NCBI GenBank assembly: GCA_013289445.1
Contig: JABCZZ010000001.1
Location: 68,762 to 132,761 of the forward strand
Direction of reading: 5' to 3'
Source: Alphaproteobacteria bacterium
GTDB lineage: Bacteria > Pseudomonadota > Alphaproteobacteria > Rickettsiales > JABCZZ01
Length of the DNA: 64,000 bases
Position 1 is the first letter of the stretch, and each line of letters begins with the position of its first letter. Below are positions 1-8,098 of this stretch, in pieces. The translations under genes and the position numbers were made by a program. Below the pieces are notes generated by a model that saw only the letters and a program-made list of their open reading frames with translations, was not told the origin of the DNA and did no database searches.

Positions 1-1023
1 TACGAGAAACACGGCAAATTCGCCCTTGGGGGCTTCCACCGCCGTATACGTCTCACCGGCAGGCACATGATAGCCTTCCGTATAGAGCTTGAAGTGGTGG
101 ATGATGGCTTCCATCGAATGCTTCATCAGCGCGCGTTTGGGCGGTGCAATTTTAGGATCACCGGTGACCACAGGCCCTTTGGGCATTTTTTCGATGCACT
201 GATGAATAAGTTTTAGTGACTGTCGCATCTCGGCCATGCGCACGAGATAACGATCCCAGCAATCGCCATTGCGGCCAACAGGAATATCAAAATCAAGATC
301 GGCATATACTTCATAAGGCTGTGCCTTGCGCAAATCCCAGGCCACGCCTGAAGCGCGCAACATCGGGCCGGAGAACCCCCAATCGAGCGCGTCTTTAGAG
401 CTGACCACGCCGACATCGACATTGCGTTGCTTCCAGATGCGGTTTTCAGTGAGCAGATTATCGACATCGTCAATATATTTGACGAACTGCGATGCCCAGC
501 GCGTAATGTCTTCTTCCATCCCCGCGGGAATATCCTGATGCACACCGCCTGGACGGATGTAGGCTGAATGAAAACGTGCGCCAGATGCCCGTTCATAGAA
601 GGCGAGGATTTTCTCACGTTCCTCAAACAACCACAGAAGCGGCGTCATGGCCCCGACGTCGATAGCATGTGCCGAAATATTGAGGATATGATTAAGAATA
701 CGCGTCAGCTCGCAGAACAGCACACGCAAATATTTGGCGCGCAGTGGCACTTCACAACCGAGCAGCTTCTCCACGGCCAGCGAATAGCAATGCTCAAGCG
801 CCATCGGCGAGACATAATCCAGACGATCAAAATACGGCAGGGCTTGCAGATAGGTTTTATGCTCGATAAGCTTTTCCGTGCCGCGGTGCAGAAGACCGAT
901 ATGCGGGTCAGCACGCTCGACCACTTCGCCGTCCATCTCAAGCACGAGGCGCAGCACGCCATGCGCGGCAGGATGCTGCGGGCCGAAATTAAGCGTGAGG
1001 TTTTTAAGCGCCACTTCGGTCAT
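1..1023 (-). CDS. nuoD: NADH-quinone oxidoreductase subunit D (partial)
   Basis: This is the 49-kDa-type subunit of respiratory complex I, in the peripheral arm beside the quinone site. The reading frame starts at the ATG at 1023 and is still open at the window edge after 341 codons, so the C-terminus (roughly the last 50 residues of a usual 390-400) is missing. The N-terminus carries the family hallmark [19 protein letters not shown], followed by the conserved [13 protein letters not shown] and PGGVHQD stretches. It is the last visible gene of a minus-strand nuo operon and begins 5 nt after the stop of a small membrane-protein gene. That gene and an acetyltransferase separate it from nuoC, which is unusual. 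The upstream ribosome site is weak, so translational coupling is likely. Identification is very secure. Confidence 0.97.
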   Translation of the reverse strand, partial: MTEVALKNLTLNFGPQHPAAHGVLRLVLEMDGEVVERADPHIGLLHRGTEKLIEHKTYLQALPYFDRLDYVSPMALEHCYSLAVEKLLGCEVPLRAKYLRVLFCELTRILNHILNISAHAIDVGAMTPLLWLFEEREKILAFYERASGARFHSAYIRPGGVHQDIPAGMEEDITRWASQFVKYIDDVDNLLTENRIWKQRNVDVGVVSSKDALDWGFSGPMLRASGVAWDLRKAQPYEVYADLDFDIPVGRNGDCWDRYLVRMAEMRQSLKLIHQCIEKMPKGPVVTGDPKIAPPKRALMKHSMEAIIHHFKLYTEGYHVPAGETYTAVEAPKGEFAVFLV

Positions 1024-1028
1024 GAGAT

Positions 1029-1580
1029 TTACTTAGTCCCCGGCGCAGGAGTGTCCGGACATTTTCCAAGATCAATCATGTCCTGCACCGCATTCGGGTG
1101 CTCGGTATTGTATTGCGCAACACTCTCTTTGTTGATTTTGGCATAATACTCCACTGCTTCAGTGCAGCTGTGCCAGTTATGAGGAACAAGCTTAGCCTTA
1201 TCTTCCGGCGTCATGTCTTTCATATTACCGATCTGATAGAAACCAGCCACCACCTGGATAAAAAACAGAATGACAAAAAACCGGATGATGTAGCCTAAAA
1301 ATACAAAATCCGTATTGAGCGCGCAGCGCCATGAACAAATACTTACCCAGCCAAAATAGAGCACCCAGGGGATATAGATGGCATACACAAAGGCTACGGG
1401 CGGGGCGGAATCTTCCATGGCGCCCGGACTGGAAAAAATGCCCATGCCGATCCCTGTGAGCATGACAAATGCCGCCAGCAGAAACACAAAAATAAATCCG
1501 CCTATTACATTATATATCCAGAACACTACCCAGAGGCGTTCCTGGCCAAACCACGCTTTCTTAAATCTTTCAGCGATCAT
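1029..1580 (-). CDS. Small membrane protein inside the nuo operon, unknown function
   Basis: I do not recognise the family of this 183-residue protein. Three hydrophobic segments are visible, at about residues 17-45, 62-82 and 93-113, followed by a roughly 65-residue hydrophilic C-terminus with two cysteines. The sequence is rich in Phe, Trp and Tyr, as expected for an inner-membrane protein. The ATG at 1580 has a GGAG ribosome site a few bases upstream and starts 6 nt after the preceding acetyltransferase gene. It ends 5 nt before nuoD, so it is almost certainly co-transcribed with complex I genes. A role as a complex I assembly or accessory protein is an inference from position only. It could equally be an unrelated passenger gene. 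Confidence 0.75.
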   Translation of the reverse strand: MIAERFKKAWFGQERLWVVFWIYNVIGGFIFVFLLAAFVMLTGIGMGIFSSPGAMEDSAPPVAFVYAIYIPWVLYFGWVSICSWRCALNTDFVFLGYIIRFFVILFFIQVVAGFYQIGNMKDMTPEDKAKLVPHNWHSCTEAVEYYAKINKESVAQYNTEHPNAVQDMIDLGKCPDTPAPGTK

Positions 1581-1586
1581 AGTAAG

Positions 1587-2084
1587 TTACTCCAGAAATC
1601 GGTGCATGATATGTACATCCGTCATGCCAAGTTTGGAATGGCGGAACGCTTTGGGCACGGTGCCAACAATCTTGAATCCCATTTTCTGCCATAATTTTAC
1701 GGCAGGTGTGTTGCTTGCCACAACAAAATTAAACTGCATGGCGTCGTAGCCAAGCTTTTTCGCCTCTTTGAGCGAATAGCTGCACATCGCCTGCGCGATA
1801 CCCTGCCCGCGATGGGCTTTGTCCACCATATACCCGGCATTGGCAATATGACTGCCGAATCCCGGCTTATTGGTGCGAATGGTGAAAGTTCCGACAATGG
1901 CGTCGCCATGGGTGACGACATAGCCATGACAATCGTTATTCACCCAGATATTCTTGGCTTCTTCCTGGGTAAAATCCGGCGCGTAGGTATAGGTGTCGCC
2001 GTGACTGATCACATCGCGAAAAATATTCCAGATGCCCTGCCAGTCAGCATCCTTTGCAGGACGTATGTTCCATGCCTCGCTCAT
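1587..2084 (-). CDS. GNAT-family N-acetyltransferase
   Basis: This 165-residue protein has the Gcn5-related acetyltransferase fold. It opens with IRPAKDADW, typical of the first strand. The acetyl-CoA loop appears as RGQGIAQAM (motif A), and the C-terminal part has the usual [15 protein letters not shown] motif (motif B). Such enzymes move an acetyl group from acetyl-CoA to an amine; the substrate cannot be read here. I place the start at 2084, where ATG overlaps the nuoC stop as ATGA. A longer frame back to 2135 would overlap nuoC much more and adds only Arg-rich sequence. It lies inside the nuo operon between nuoC and a membrane protein, so it is probably expressed with complex I. Any functional link to respiration is unproven. 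Confidence 0.88.
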   Translation of the reverse strand: MSEAWNIRPAKDADWQGIWNIFRDVISHGDTYTYAPDFTQEEAKNIWVNNDCHGYVVTHGDAIVGTFTIRTNKPGFGSHIANAGYMVDKAHRGQGIAQAMCSYSLKEAKKLGYDAMQFNFVVASNTPAVKLWQKMGFKIVGTVPKAFRHSKLGMTDVHIMHRFLE

Positions 2085-2677
2085 GCTTTTTTTGCCTTCT
2101 CGTCGCCGGGCAGGACGTAATTGGGGCCTTCCCACGGACTCATGAAATCAAAGCTGCGGTAAGCCTGCGGCAGTTTCACCGGCGAATACATCACGCGTTT
2201 ATGTTCGGGGTCGTAGCGAAGTTCCACATAGCCGGTGAGCGGAAAATCCTTGCGCTGGGGATGGCCGTCAAAACCATAATCGGTGAGGATACGACGCAGA
2301 TCAGCATTGCCGGAGAACACCACGCCGTACATGTCCCAGACTTCGCGCTCAAACCAGCCGGCAGTGGAAAATACGCTGGTTACCGAGGTCACGGGGGTGG
2401 CCTCATCGGTCAGGATTTTCACGCGCACGCGCTGATTCAGCTTCACCGAAAGCAGATTATATACCACCTCAAAACGCTTGGCGCGCTTGGGATAATCGAC
2501 GCCGCAGATATCGACAAGCTGAGTGAATTGGCATTTTTCATCGTCGCGCAGAAACGAAAGTAACGGCACAATGTGCGATGCATCCGTTACCAGTAGGAGT
2601 TCGCCGTGGATGATGGAAACTTCCATCGGGCGGGTCTGCTTGATGTACTCAGCGAGCTCAGAAAGTGTCTGGGTCAT
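2081..2677 (-). CDS. nuoC: NADH-quinone oxidoreductase subunit C
   Basis: This is the 30-kDa-type subunit of complex I in the peripheral arm, partner of NuoD. The 198-residue length is normal for an unfused NuoC. Family signatures are visible: [21 protein letters not shown], the [12 protein letters not shown] motif, and [20 protein letters not shown] followed by GYVELRYD. The start codon overlaps the nuoB stop by 4 nt, and its own stop overlaps the next gene by 4 nt, so the whole series is translationally coupled. NuoC and NuoD are separate proteins here, as usual in alphaproteobacteria and unlike the fused NuoCD of enterobacteria. The C-terminal [17 protein letters not shown] is the normal family ending. 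Confidence 0.98.
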   Translation of the reverse strand: MTQTLSELAEYIKQTRPMEVSIIHGELLLVTDASHIVPLLSFLRDDEKCQFTQLVDICGVDYPKRAKRFEVVYNLLSVKLNQRVRVKILTDEATPVTSVTSVFSTAGWFEREVWDMYGVVFSGNADLRRILTDYGFDGHPQRKDFPLTGYVELRYDPEHKRVMYSPVKLPQAYRSFDFMSPWEGPNYVLPGDEKAKKA

Positions 2678-3216
2678 CGTTTAAAACTTCCCGTCCGGCG
2701 GATTTTGCGCTGGAGCTGCAAAATGCCGTACATGAGTGCTTCCGCGGTAGGCGGACAGCCGGGCACGTAGATATCGACCGGCACGATGCGATCGCAGCCG
2801 CGCACCACCGAGTAGGAATAATGGTAATAGCCGCCACCGTTGGCACAGCTTCCCATTGAAATCACGTAACGCGGCTCGGCCATCTGATCATAGACCTTGC
2901 GCAATGCCGGTGCCATCTTGTTGCATAATGTCCCCGCGACAATCATCACGTCGGATTGTCTTGGGCTCGGGCGGAAGACTACGCCAAAACGATCCATGTC
3001 GTAGCGTGAGGCAGCTGCCTGCATCATCTCCACTGCGCAGCAGGCGAGCCCGAACGTCATCGGCCAGAGCGAGCCTGTACGCGCCCAGTTGACGAGCTTG
3101 TCGAGCTGGGTGACGACAAATCCTTTATCATTAAAATCGTCGGCAATGCGCGTCAGCAGCGCATCTTGCGACTGCGCATCAGCAATGCCTGAAGAAGCGG
3201 GCACGATGTTATGCAT
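2674..3216 (-). CDS. nuoB: NADH-quinone oxidoreductase subunit B
   Basis: This is the 20-kDa-type subunit of complex I that holds iron-sulfur cluster N2, the last cluster before quinone. The four expected ligands are present: the tandem cysteines in [11 protein letters not shown] (about residues 59-60), the cysteine in [18 protein letters not shown] (about 124), and the one in [11 protein letters not shown] (about 154). The length of 180 residues is usual. The gene starts 3 nt after the nuoA stop and overlaps nuoC by 4 nt. Nothing in the sequence looks truncated or unusual. Confidence 0.98.
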   Translation of the reverse strand: MHNIVPASSGIADAQSQDALLTRIADDFNDKGFVVTQLDKLVNWARTGSLWPMTFGLACCAVEMMQAAASRYDMDRFGVVFRPSPRQSDVMIVAGTLCNKMAPALRKVYDQMAEPRYVISMGSCANGGGYYHYSYSVVRGCDRIVPVDIYVPGCPPTAEALMYGILQLQRKIRRTGSFKR

Positions 3217-3219
3217 GTG

Positions 3220-3585
3220 TCATTCCCATTCGAGCGCGCCTTTTTTCCACTCATAAATAAAGCCGACGGTCAGTACCGCCAGAAACGCCATCATCGACCA
3301 GAAGCCATAGACCCCGATGGTGCCAAGCGACACCGCCCAGGGAAACAGAAACGCCACTTCAAGATCGAAAATGATAAAGAGAATGGAGACGAGATAAAAA
3401 CGCACATCGAAGCGGCGCCTTGCATCGCCAAACGGCTCAAAGCCGCATTCATACGCCGAAAGTTTTTCTGAATCGGGGCGGTGCGGAGCCGCCAGCACGG
3501 GAAGCGCCACCATGACCACGGTGAGCCCCACGGCGATGACAAGAAATATAAGGATGGGAAGGTAATGAACGAGCAACGTTTCCAT
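3220..3585 (-). CDS. nuoA: NADH-quinone oxidoreductase subunit A
   Basis: This 121-residue membrane subunit of complex I is the first gene of the minus-strand nuo operon. It has the three expected transmembrane helices and the conserved loop [20 protein letters not shown], followed by [20 protein letters not shown], which identifies the family. The start is the ATG at 3585. Its promoter must lie in the roughly 400-nt gene-free region upstream, which contains 13-bp direct repeats. Confidence 0.97.
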   Translation of the reverse strand: METLLVHYLPILIFLVIAVGLTVVMVALPVLAAPHRPDSEKLSAYECGFEPFGDARRRFDVRFYLVSILFIIFDLEVAFLFPWAVSLGTIGVYGFWSMMAFLAVLTVGFIYEWKKGALEWE

Positions 3586-3616
3586 GACCTAGTGGGATAA
3601 CGCAATGCCGATATAA

Positions 3617-3648
3617 ATTCAATGGTTAGATTCAATAATTAGATTCAG
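3617..3648. repeat. 13-bp direct repeat, about 2.5 copies, upstream of nuoA
   Basis: The unit ATTCAATGGTTAG (3617-3629) is followed directly by ATTCAATAATTAG (3630-3642) and a partial ATTCAG. The copies differ at only two positions. The repeats sit 32-63 nt upstream of the nuoA start codon, where a regulator or the promoter would act. A binding role is inference. Confidence 0.5.
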
Positions 3649-3817
3649 TCTATGAGCGCGGATTCCTTAGGGCGCGCTTTAGTACATGCTGCGTCGGTTC
3701 TTGCTTGAAATTCTCACAAATGGACTTCAGTTACACAAGCCCCAACATGGTTTACCAAGCATCACGTTCTGATAAATCCAACGCTCACATCGGCTTTATA
3801 TGCATTTATTGTGCGGG

Positions 3818-3839
3818 GTTTACGGTCAGGATCGTAAAC
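3818..3839. promoter_or_regulatory. Inverted repeat, possible operator
   Basis: GTTTACG (3818-3824) and CGTAAAC (3833-3839) form a perfect 7-bp inverted repeat with an 8-nt spacer. GGG and CCCC flank the arms on the outside. It lies about 150 nt upstream of the start at 3991 and 230 nt upstream of nuoA. There is no T-run to make it a terminator, so an operator or a transcript leader hairpin is more likely. Confidence 0.35.
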
Positions 3840-3990
3840 AATCCCCTGCTCCATTGAATATTAAGCATTTTTTATTTGTGGCGCCCTTGATTTTAATAAA
3901 AGTGTAACCAAACGTTCATCATTTAGTAATGCATCTCTGTTACGGTTTTTATGGTCAACGGTAACTCCATCACTCCTTAAGGGGAATACT

Positions 3991-5796
3991 ATGGTAGATG
4001 AAATTAATTCCGAAAAAACACCCGCAAAAAAATCAGGTTTGATAGATAAAACCGTTGTCACCGCCACAAGTTTAGGCGCTGCAGCTGCAATGTTGCTCAC
4101 TCCCAATGCGCGCGCCAACCAGAGTTATTTGCCGCAGGCACTCAATCTGAACCAGCCCTCTACCCTCACGATTGATAATAACGGCCCGGACACATGTGTT
4201 CCCGATACCCAAATCGCAAGTGATGGTACGCCAGTTACAATCTATACCCCGACAGGTTCTGCGGTCACCAGCACCAATACTGCAACGACAAATGCAGTAC
4301 CCCCTGTTGTCGTGTCCCCCACAAATGCAGCACCCCCCCTTGTTGTGTCACCGGTCGATGTATCAACAAATACAGCGTCAACAAATGCTGCAGTGAGCAA
4401 CGTCACTAACAATACCACGAACATTGCCACGGCCGACGCATCGCAGACGCAGTCGGTTATCCCGCCGCAATATCAGCCCCAGCCCAATATTTCTTACACC
4501 ACTATTTATCAGCAGACGCCGGATGGCTCTTATTCCCCGTGCTATGCCGATCAGCCCCTTCCGCAGACAGCCTATTATCAGGATGGTGGAAACTACGTGC
4601 CGGTCACGCAGGGTAATTTTGCCGTGGTGGGTGGTTCTTTCGGCGTCGGCTTCGGTGGCGGCGTCGGCGTCAGCAGCTATGGCGGTTTCCAGAGTTTCGT
4701 TAGCGGCGGCGGATATAGCGGCGGTGGTTATAGTGGCGGCGGATACAGCGGCGGCGGCGGTTCAGGCTCCGCTTCCCACAGCAGCAGCCGTAGCGGAGTA
4801 ACCGGTAGCGGCAACAGTGCTAACACTATCAATTTTGATCCCAATATCGTCGTCAACGCCACGGGCGGTTCCAGCAGCAGTAGCAGTGTTGCCAACCCAA
4901 GTCTTAACAATACTGCCAGCAATTCCAATGTCGCTAATGGCGGTCAGGGTGGTAATGGCTATGGCGGCACCGGCGTAGGCAATGGTGGTCAAAGTTCAGC
5001 CACAGGCGGCACGAGCGTTGCCAATGGTGGGTCAAGCACCGCCACAGGCGGCACCGGCGTAGGTAACGGCGGCCAGGGTGGTAACGGAACTGGCACCGGC
5101 GTAGGCAATGGCGGCCAAGGCGGTACGGGCACCGGAACTGGTACGGGCACTGGAACTGGCACGGGCACTACAGGCACACATACAGGCGGACATACAGGTG
5201 GCGGCATGGGTAGCTGGGGTCATAACTATGTCCCACCATCAACCGGCAACAGCGCGACCACTCCGGGCAACGGCACTGGTCATTCTGGCGGTAACATGGG
5301 CGCTGGCGGCTCCACTCCTTCGGACGGCACGCCGCCTCTGACATTAGTCAATAATGGCACCGCTGCTTCACCTTCAACTACAACGCCCGCACACAACAAC
5401 GCGGCAGGCACGACACACCATGCCACTACCGGTACAACAGCGCCTGTGCATAACAACACGGCAGGCACGCAGCAGCATGCCTCTACCGGTACAGTAACGC
5501 CATCACATAACACGACTGGCACGATAACACCTGCACACAACACTACGGCGCCAACGACACAACATACCAGTACGACCACTCCGCATGTCAATACGGGCGC
5601 TCCGCAGATACATACTAGCCAGCCTCAGGCGCCGTCATGGTCGTCTCAAGCACCGCAGCATAGCTTCACTCCTGCACAGACACCTCGTGTTACAACACAG
5701 CAGCAGCGTAGCAGCGCTCCCGCCCCGCATCAGAATGGCGGTGGTGGCGGACATCAACAGGGTGGCGGCGGTGGTGGTGGCCATAACCGCCGGTAA
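3991..5796 (+). CDS. Secreted low-complexity Gly/Thr/Asn-rich protein, unknown function
   Basis: This 601-residue protein has no recognisable enzyme domain. The N-terminus has a charged stretch, a hydrophobic segment (about residues 21-37) and an ARA site at 40-42, consistent with a signal peptide or anchor. Residues about 50-200 are Thr/Asn/Val/Pro-rich with repeated VVVSP-type units. Residues about 210-270 are Gly-rich with three GGGYS copies. Residues about 300-400 carry repeated VGNGGQGG units and a (GT)n run. The C-terminal 130 residues are Thr/His/Pro-rich with repeated TTPAHNN-like units, ending in a Gly/His tail. This suggests an extended surface or matrix protein. It stands alone between divergent nuoA and a pseudopilin gene, with a good ribosome site. 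The length of the open frame, with no stop in such repetitive DNA, supports real coding. Function is unknown. Confidence 0.7.
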   Translation: MVDEINSEKTPAKKSGLIDKTVVTATSLGAAAAMLLTPNARANQSYLPQALNLNQPSTLTIDNNGPDTCVPDTQIASDGTPVTIYTPTGSAVTSTNTATTNAVPPVVVSPTNAAPPLVVSPVDVSTNTASTNAAVSNVTNNTTNIATADASQTQSVIPPQYQPQPNISYTTIYQQTPDGSYSPCYADQPLPQTAYYQDGGNYVPVTQGNFAVVGGSFGVGFGGGVGVSSYGGFQSFVSGGGYSGGGYSGGGYSGGGGSGSASHSSSRSGVTGSGNSANTINFDPNIVVNATGGSSSSSSVANPSLNNTASNSNVANGGQGGNGYGGTGVGNGGQSSATGGTSVANGGSSTATGGTGVGNGGQGGNGTGTGVGNGGQGGTGTGTGTGTGTGTGTTGTHTGGHTGGGMGSWGHNYVPPSTGNSATTPGNGTGHSGGNMGAGGSTPSDGTPPLTLVNNGTAASPSTTTPAHNNAAGTTHHATTGTTAPVHNNTAGTQQHASTGTVTPSHNTTGTITPAHNTTAPTTQHTSTTTPHVNTGAPQIHTSQPQAPSWSSQAPQHSFTPAQTPRVTTQQQRSSAPAPHQNGGGGGHQQGGGGGGGHNRR

Positions 5797-5923
5797 TAAA
5801 CCATCGCTTCAGAGGCATTGGGTGCAGCGTAATTAAGCTGCGAATAGGCCTCGAATAAACTTCGTACTTTTACATTTTTTCGTGTTATTGGATCCCTATG
5901 CGTTGCGTGTTAGGGAGACACCG

Positions 5924-6898
5924 ATGCCGCGTGATTCGTCCACCTCTGCGGGCTTTACACTCATCGAGCTTTCTATCGTGCTAGTTATTATCGGCCTGAT
6001 TGTGGGCGGGGTATTGCTAGGGCAGGACTTGATTCGCGCTGCAGAAGTGCGGGCGACGATTTCGCAGATCGAAAAGTTTAACCTCGCCGTTAATACCTTC
6101 CGCGGAAAATACGGTGCACTGCCCGGTGATATGCCTCCTGTCACAGCAAGCCAGTTTAATTTCAAAGCAAGAGGCACAGGAGCATATCCCGGGGAAGGCG
6201 ACGGCAACGGCGTCATCGAGGGTAACTGGAACGGCATCAGTTTTAACGGCAACGGCGCAGGACAGGGAATTGTTGAGTCCGCAGGAGAAACTGCGATGTT
6301 CTGGTCGGATCTCACCTATGCCAACGGCATGAATCTCGGCCTTATCGAGGGAAATTTCAATCTGGCAACCAATGATGGTTCCGTAATACCGACCGGTGGC
6401 AGCAACTTAAATTTATGGTTTCCCCAAGCAAAGCTGGGCAAAGGAAATTATATTTACGTCTGGAGCGGCGGAATGAGCAATCAGCCGGCAGGCGACGTGA
6501 ATAATGGCATCAATTATTATGGCATCTCAATGATCAGTTATATCAATAATGGGCTGCTATTTGATATGCCGGGACTGACAGTGGCACAGGCCTACAGCAT
6601 GGACAGTAAAATGGATGATGGATTGCCCCAGAGTGGTCGTGTACAGGCCTTTCATGTCAATGAGAATGGAACAGTCTGGGCCGCGGGCGGCAACCCCATC
6701 AATTCCATACCCAACGTGGGCGATTATGACTCTGCATCGGGCTACCTGCCTGTCACCTCAACAGGAGATATTGGTAACGGCATGGCTGCAGGCCCTCTGT
6801 CCTGTTATGACGGAAGCGCGGGGTTGCCTGAAAAATATTCCATGCAGATCAATAGTGGCGCGGGCGTGAACTGCGCGCTTTCGTTTCAATTTCAGTAG
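5924..6898 (+). CDS. Type IV pilin-like (prepilin N-methylation domain) protein
   Basis: The protein of about 324 residues begins with a short leader ending in Gly followed by FTLIELSIVLVIIGLIVGG. This is the class III signal of type IV pilins and type II secretion pseudopilins, cut by prepilin peptidase before Phe11, with Glu at +5. I chose the ATG at 5924 because AGGGAG lies 7 nt upstream and the leader is of normal length; the frame is open to 5882. After the N-terminal helix comes KYGALPGDM, then an extended Gly/Asn-rich domain with two cysteines near the C-terminus (CYDGS and CALSFQFQ). The KYGALPGDM block and the C-terminal CAL ending recur in the three pilin-like genes at 30362-32884, so these four are paralogues. 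No pilus assembly genes lie nearby. Confidence 0.88.
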   Translation: MPRDSSTSAGFTLIELSIVLVIIGLIVGGVLLGQDLIRAAEVRATISQIEKFNLAVNTFRGKYGALPGDMPPVTASQFNFKARGTGAYPGEGDGNGVIEGNWNGISFNGNGAGQGIVESAGETAMFWSDLTYANGMNLGLIEGNFNLATNDGSVIPTGGSNLNLWFPQAKLGKGNYIYVWSGGMSNQPAGDVNNGINYYGISMISYINNGLLFDMPGLTVAQAYSMDSKMDDGLPQSGRVQAFHVNENGTVWAAGGNPINSIPNVGDYDSASGYLPVTSTGDIGNGMAAGPLSCYDGSAGLPEKYSMQINSGAGVNCALSFQFQ

Positions 6899-6915
6899 AA
6901 AGAATTTAACCTAGC

Positions 6916-7002
6916 TGGTGCCCGGAAGAGGACTCGAACCTCCAAGACCTTTCGATCACTAGTACCTGAAACTAGCGCGTCTACCAATTCCGCCATCCGG
7001 GC
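6916..7002 (-). tRNA. tRNA-Leu (CAG)
   Basis: On the minus strand this reads as an 87-nt tRNA with acceptor GCCCGGA pairing with TCCGGGC, an A discriminator and an encoded CCA. The anticodon stem CTAGT/ACTAG encloses TTCAGGT, giving anticodon CAG. The GGTTCGAGTCC T-arm and a long variable arm are typical of a class II leucine tRNA. Confidence 0.96.
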
Positions 7003-7110
7003 ATGAAACCAGCTATGTCGAGAGAGTCGCTATATATAGGCTCGGCGGCCCGCTTGTAAAGCCTGAAAAAGCTGTTGAGTTTGCACCTTGCTCCTCTATA
7101 TTCGCCGCCT

Positions 7111-8049
7111 ATGCGCAATAAAATCATAACCGTGGTCGGCGGGTCGGGCTTTGTCGGCCGCTATGTGGTTAAGCTGCTGGCCCAGCGCGGCTATACCATC
7201 CGCGTCATCGCGCGCAACCCTGAGGCCGCCTTACATCTGAAAACCGCGGGCGAAGTTGGCCAGATCGTGCTCACCGCAGGCAATCTCGCCAAGCCTGAAT
7301 CCCTCACCGGCAAGCTCGATAATTCCTGGGCGGTCATCAACCTCGTGGGCATTCTGTTTGAAAGCGGCCGGCAGAATTTCGCCGCCGTCCACGCCAAGGG
7401 CGCTGAAAAACTGGCGCAACTCGCCGCGAGTGCCGGGGCTGAACGTTTTGTGCATATGTCCTCACTGGGCGTGAACAAAAACGTCACTTCCAAATATGCC
7501 CGCACCAAGGAAATGGGTGACAAGGCAACCAAGGCGGCATTCCCTAAGGCCACCATTCTCAGACCCAGCGTGGTGTTCGGCCCGGAAGACCAGTTTTTCA
7601 ATACGTTTGCCGCAATGGCCAGCGTGCTTCCGGTGCTGCCGCTCATCGGCGGTGGGCATACGCGTTTTCAGCCAGTCTATGTCAGTGATGTGGCGCGCGC
7701 CGTGCTTAGCGTGCTCGAAAACGCGCGCTTTGCAGGCGAGACATATGAATTGGGTGGCCCCGGCACATACAGTTTTCGCGAACTGCTTGCCTTCATCTGC
7801 AAGACCACCGGTCGCGACCGCTTTCTGATGAATGTGCCCTTTGGCCTTGCAAGTGTGATGAGCTATGTCACCGAACTGTTGCCCAGACCGCCAATCACCC
7901 ATGACCAGGTAGCAATGCTCCAGCATGACAATATCGTAAATCCCGGCGCTAAGACCTTCGCTGATTTGGGAATTTCGCCCGATGCCGTTGAAGCCATCGT
8001 GCCCGATTATCTTGCGCGCTATGCAAAACCGGGCTTTGCGGCGGCATAA
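7111..8049 (+). CDS. NAD(P)-binding epimerase-like protein, NDUFA9 family
   Basis: This is a 312-residue atypical short-chain dehydrogenase of the complex I NDUFA9-like type. The start at 7111 gives the Rossmann motif VVGGSGFVGRYVV at about residues 7-19; an upstream in-frame start at 7075 would add 12 residues that do not fit the fold. FVHMSSLGVN and YARTKEMGD stand in the places of the catalytic Ser and YxxxK segments, so the Tyr-Lys pair is altered or shifted, as is common in this family. LRPSVVFGPEDQFFN and FQPVYVSDVARAV are characteristic blocks. Bacterial members are found throughout alphaproteobacteria; the mitochondrial relative is an accessory subunit of complex I. It stands between tRNA-Leu and gltD. 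Confidence 0.88.
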   Translation: MRNKIITVVGGSGFVGRYVVKLLAQRGYTIRVIARNPEAALHLKTAGEVGQIVLTAGNLAKPESLTGKLDNSWAVINLVGILFESGRQNFAAVHAKGAEKLAQLAASAGAERFVHMSSLGVNKNVTSKYARTKEMGDKATKAAFPKATILRPSVVFGPEDQFFNTFAAMASVLPVLPLIGGGHTRFQPVYVSDVARAVLSVLENARFAGETYELGGPGTYSFRELLAFICKTTGRDRFLMNVPFGLASVMSYVTELLPRPPITHDQVAMLQHDNIVNPGAKTFADLGISPDAVEAIVPDYLARYAKPGFAAA

Positions 8050-8098
8050 GCCCCCTTTTTGCTTGCGAAACCGGCCTGCCGCCCTTTAACATGCGCCA

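Larger units (their letters stand above)
3586..3990. other. Gene-free divergent region between nuoA and a secreted low-complexity protein
   Basis: I see no credible coding frame in these 405 nt, which are more AT-rich than the flanking genes. The region should hold the promoters of the leftward nuo operon and of the rightward gene at 3991. It contains a 13-bp tandem repeat (3617-3648) and an inverted repeat (3818-3839), listed separately. A good ribosome site, AAGGGGAA, lies just upstream of the ATG at 3991. Confidence 0.7.

Noticed and set aside
213..626. A minus-strand frame inside nuoD
   Set aside because: It lies in another frame of the well-identified NuoD, whose own frame reads cleanly to the window edge.
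4989..5207. Pro/Val-rich minus-strand frame opposite the Gly-rich gene
   Set aside because: It is the complement of GT/GGC repeats; the dipeptide pattern follows from the plus-strand repeat, and there is no ribosome site.
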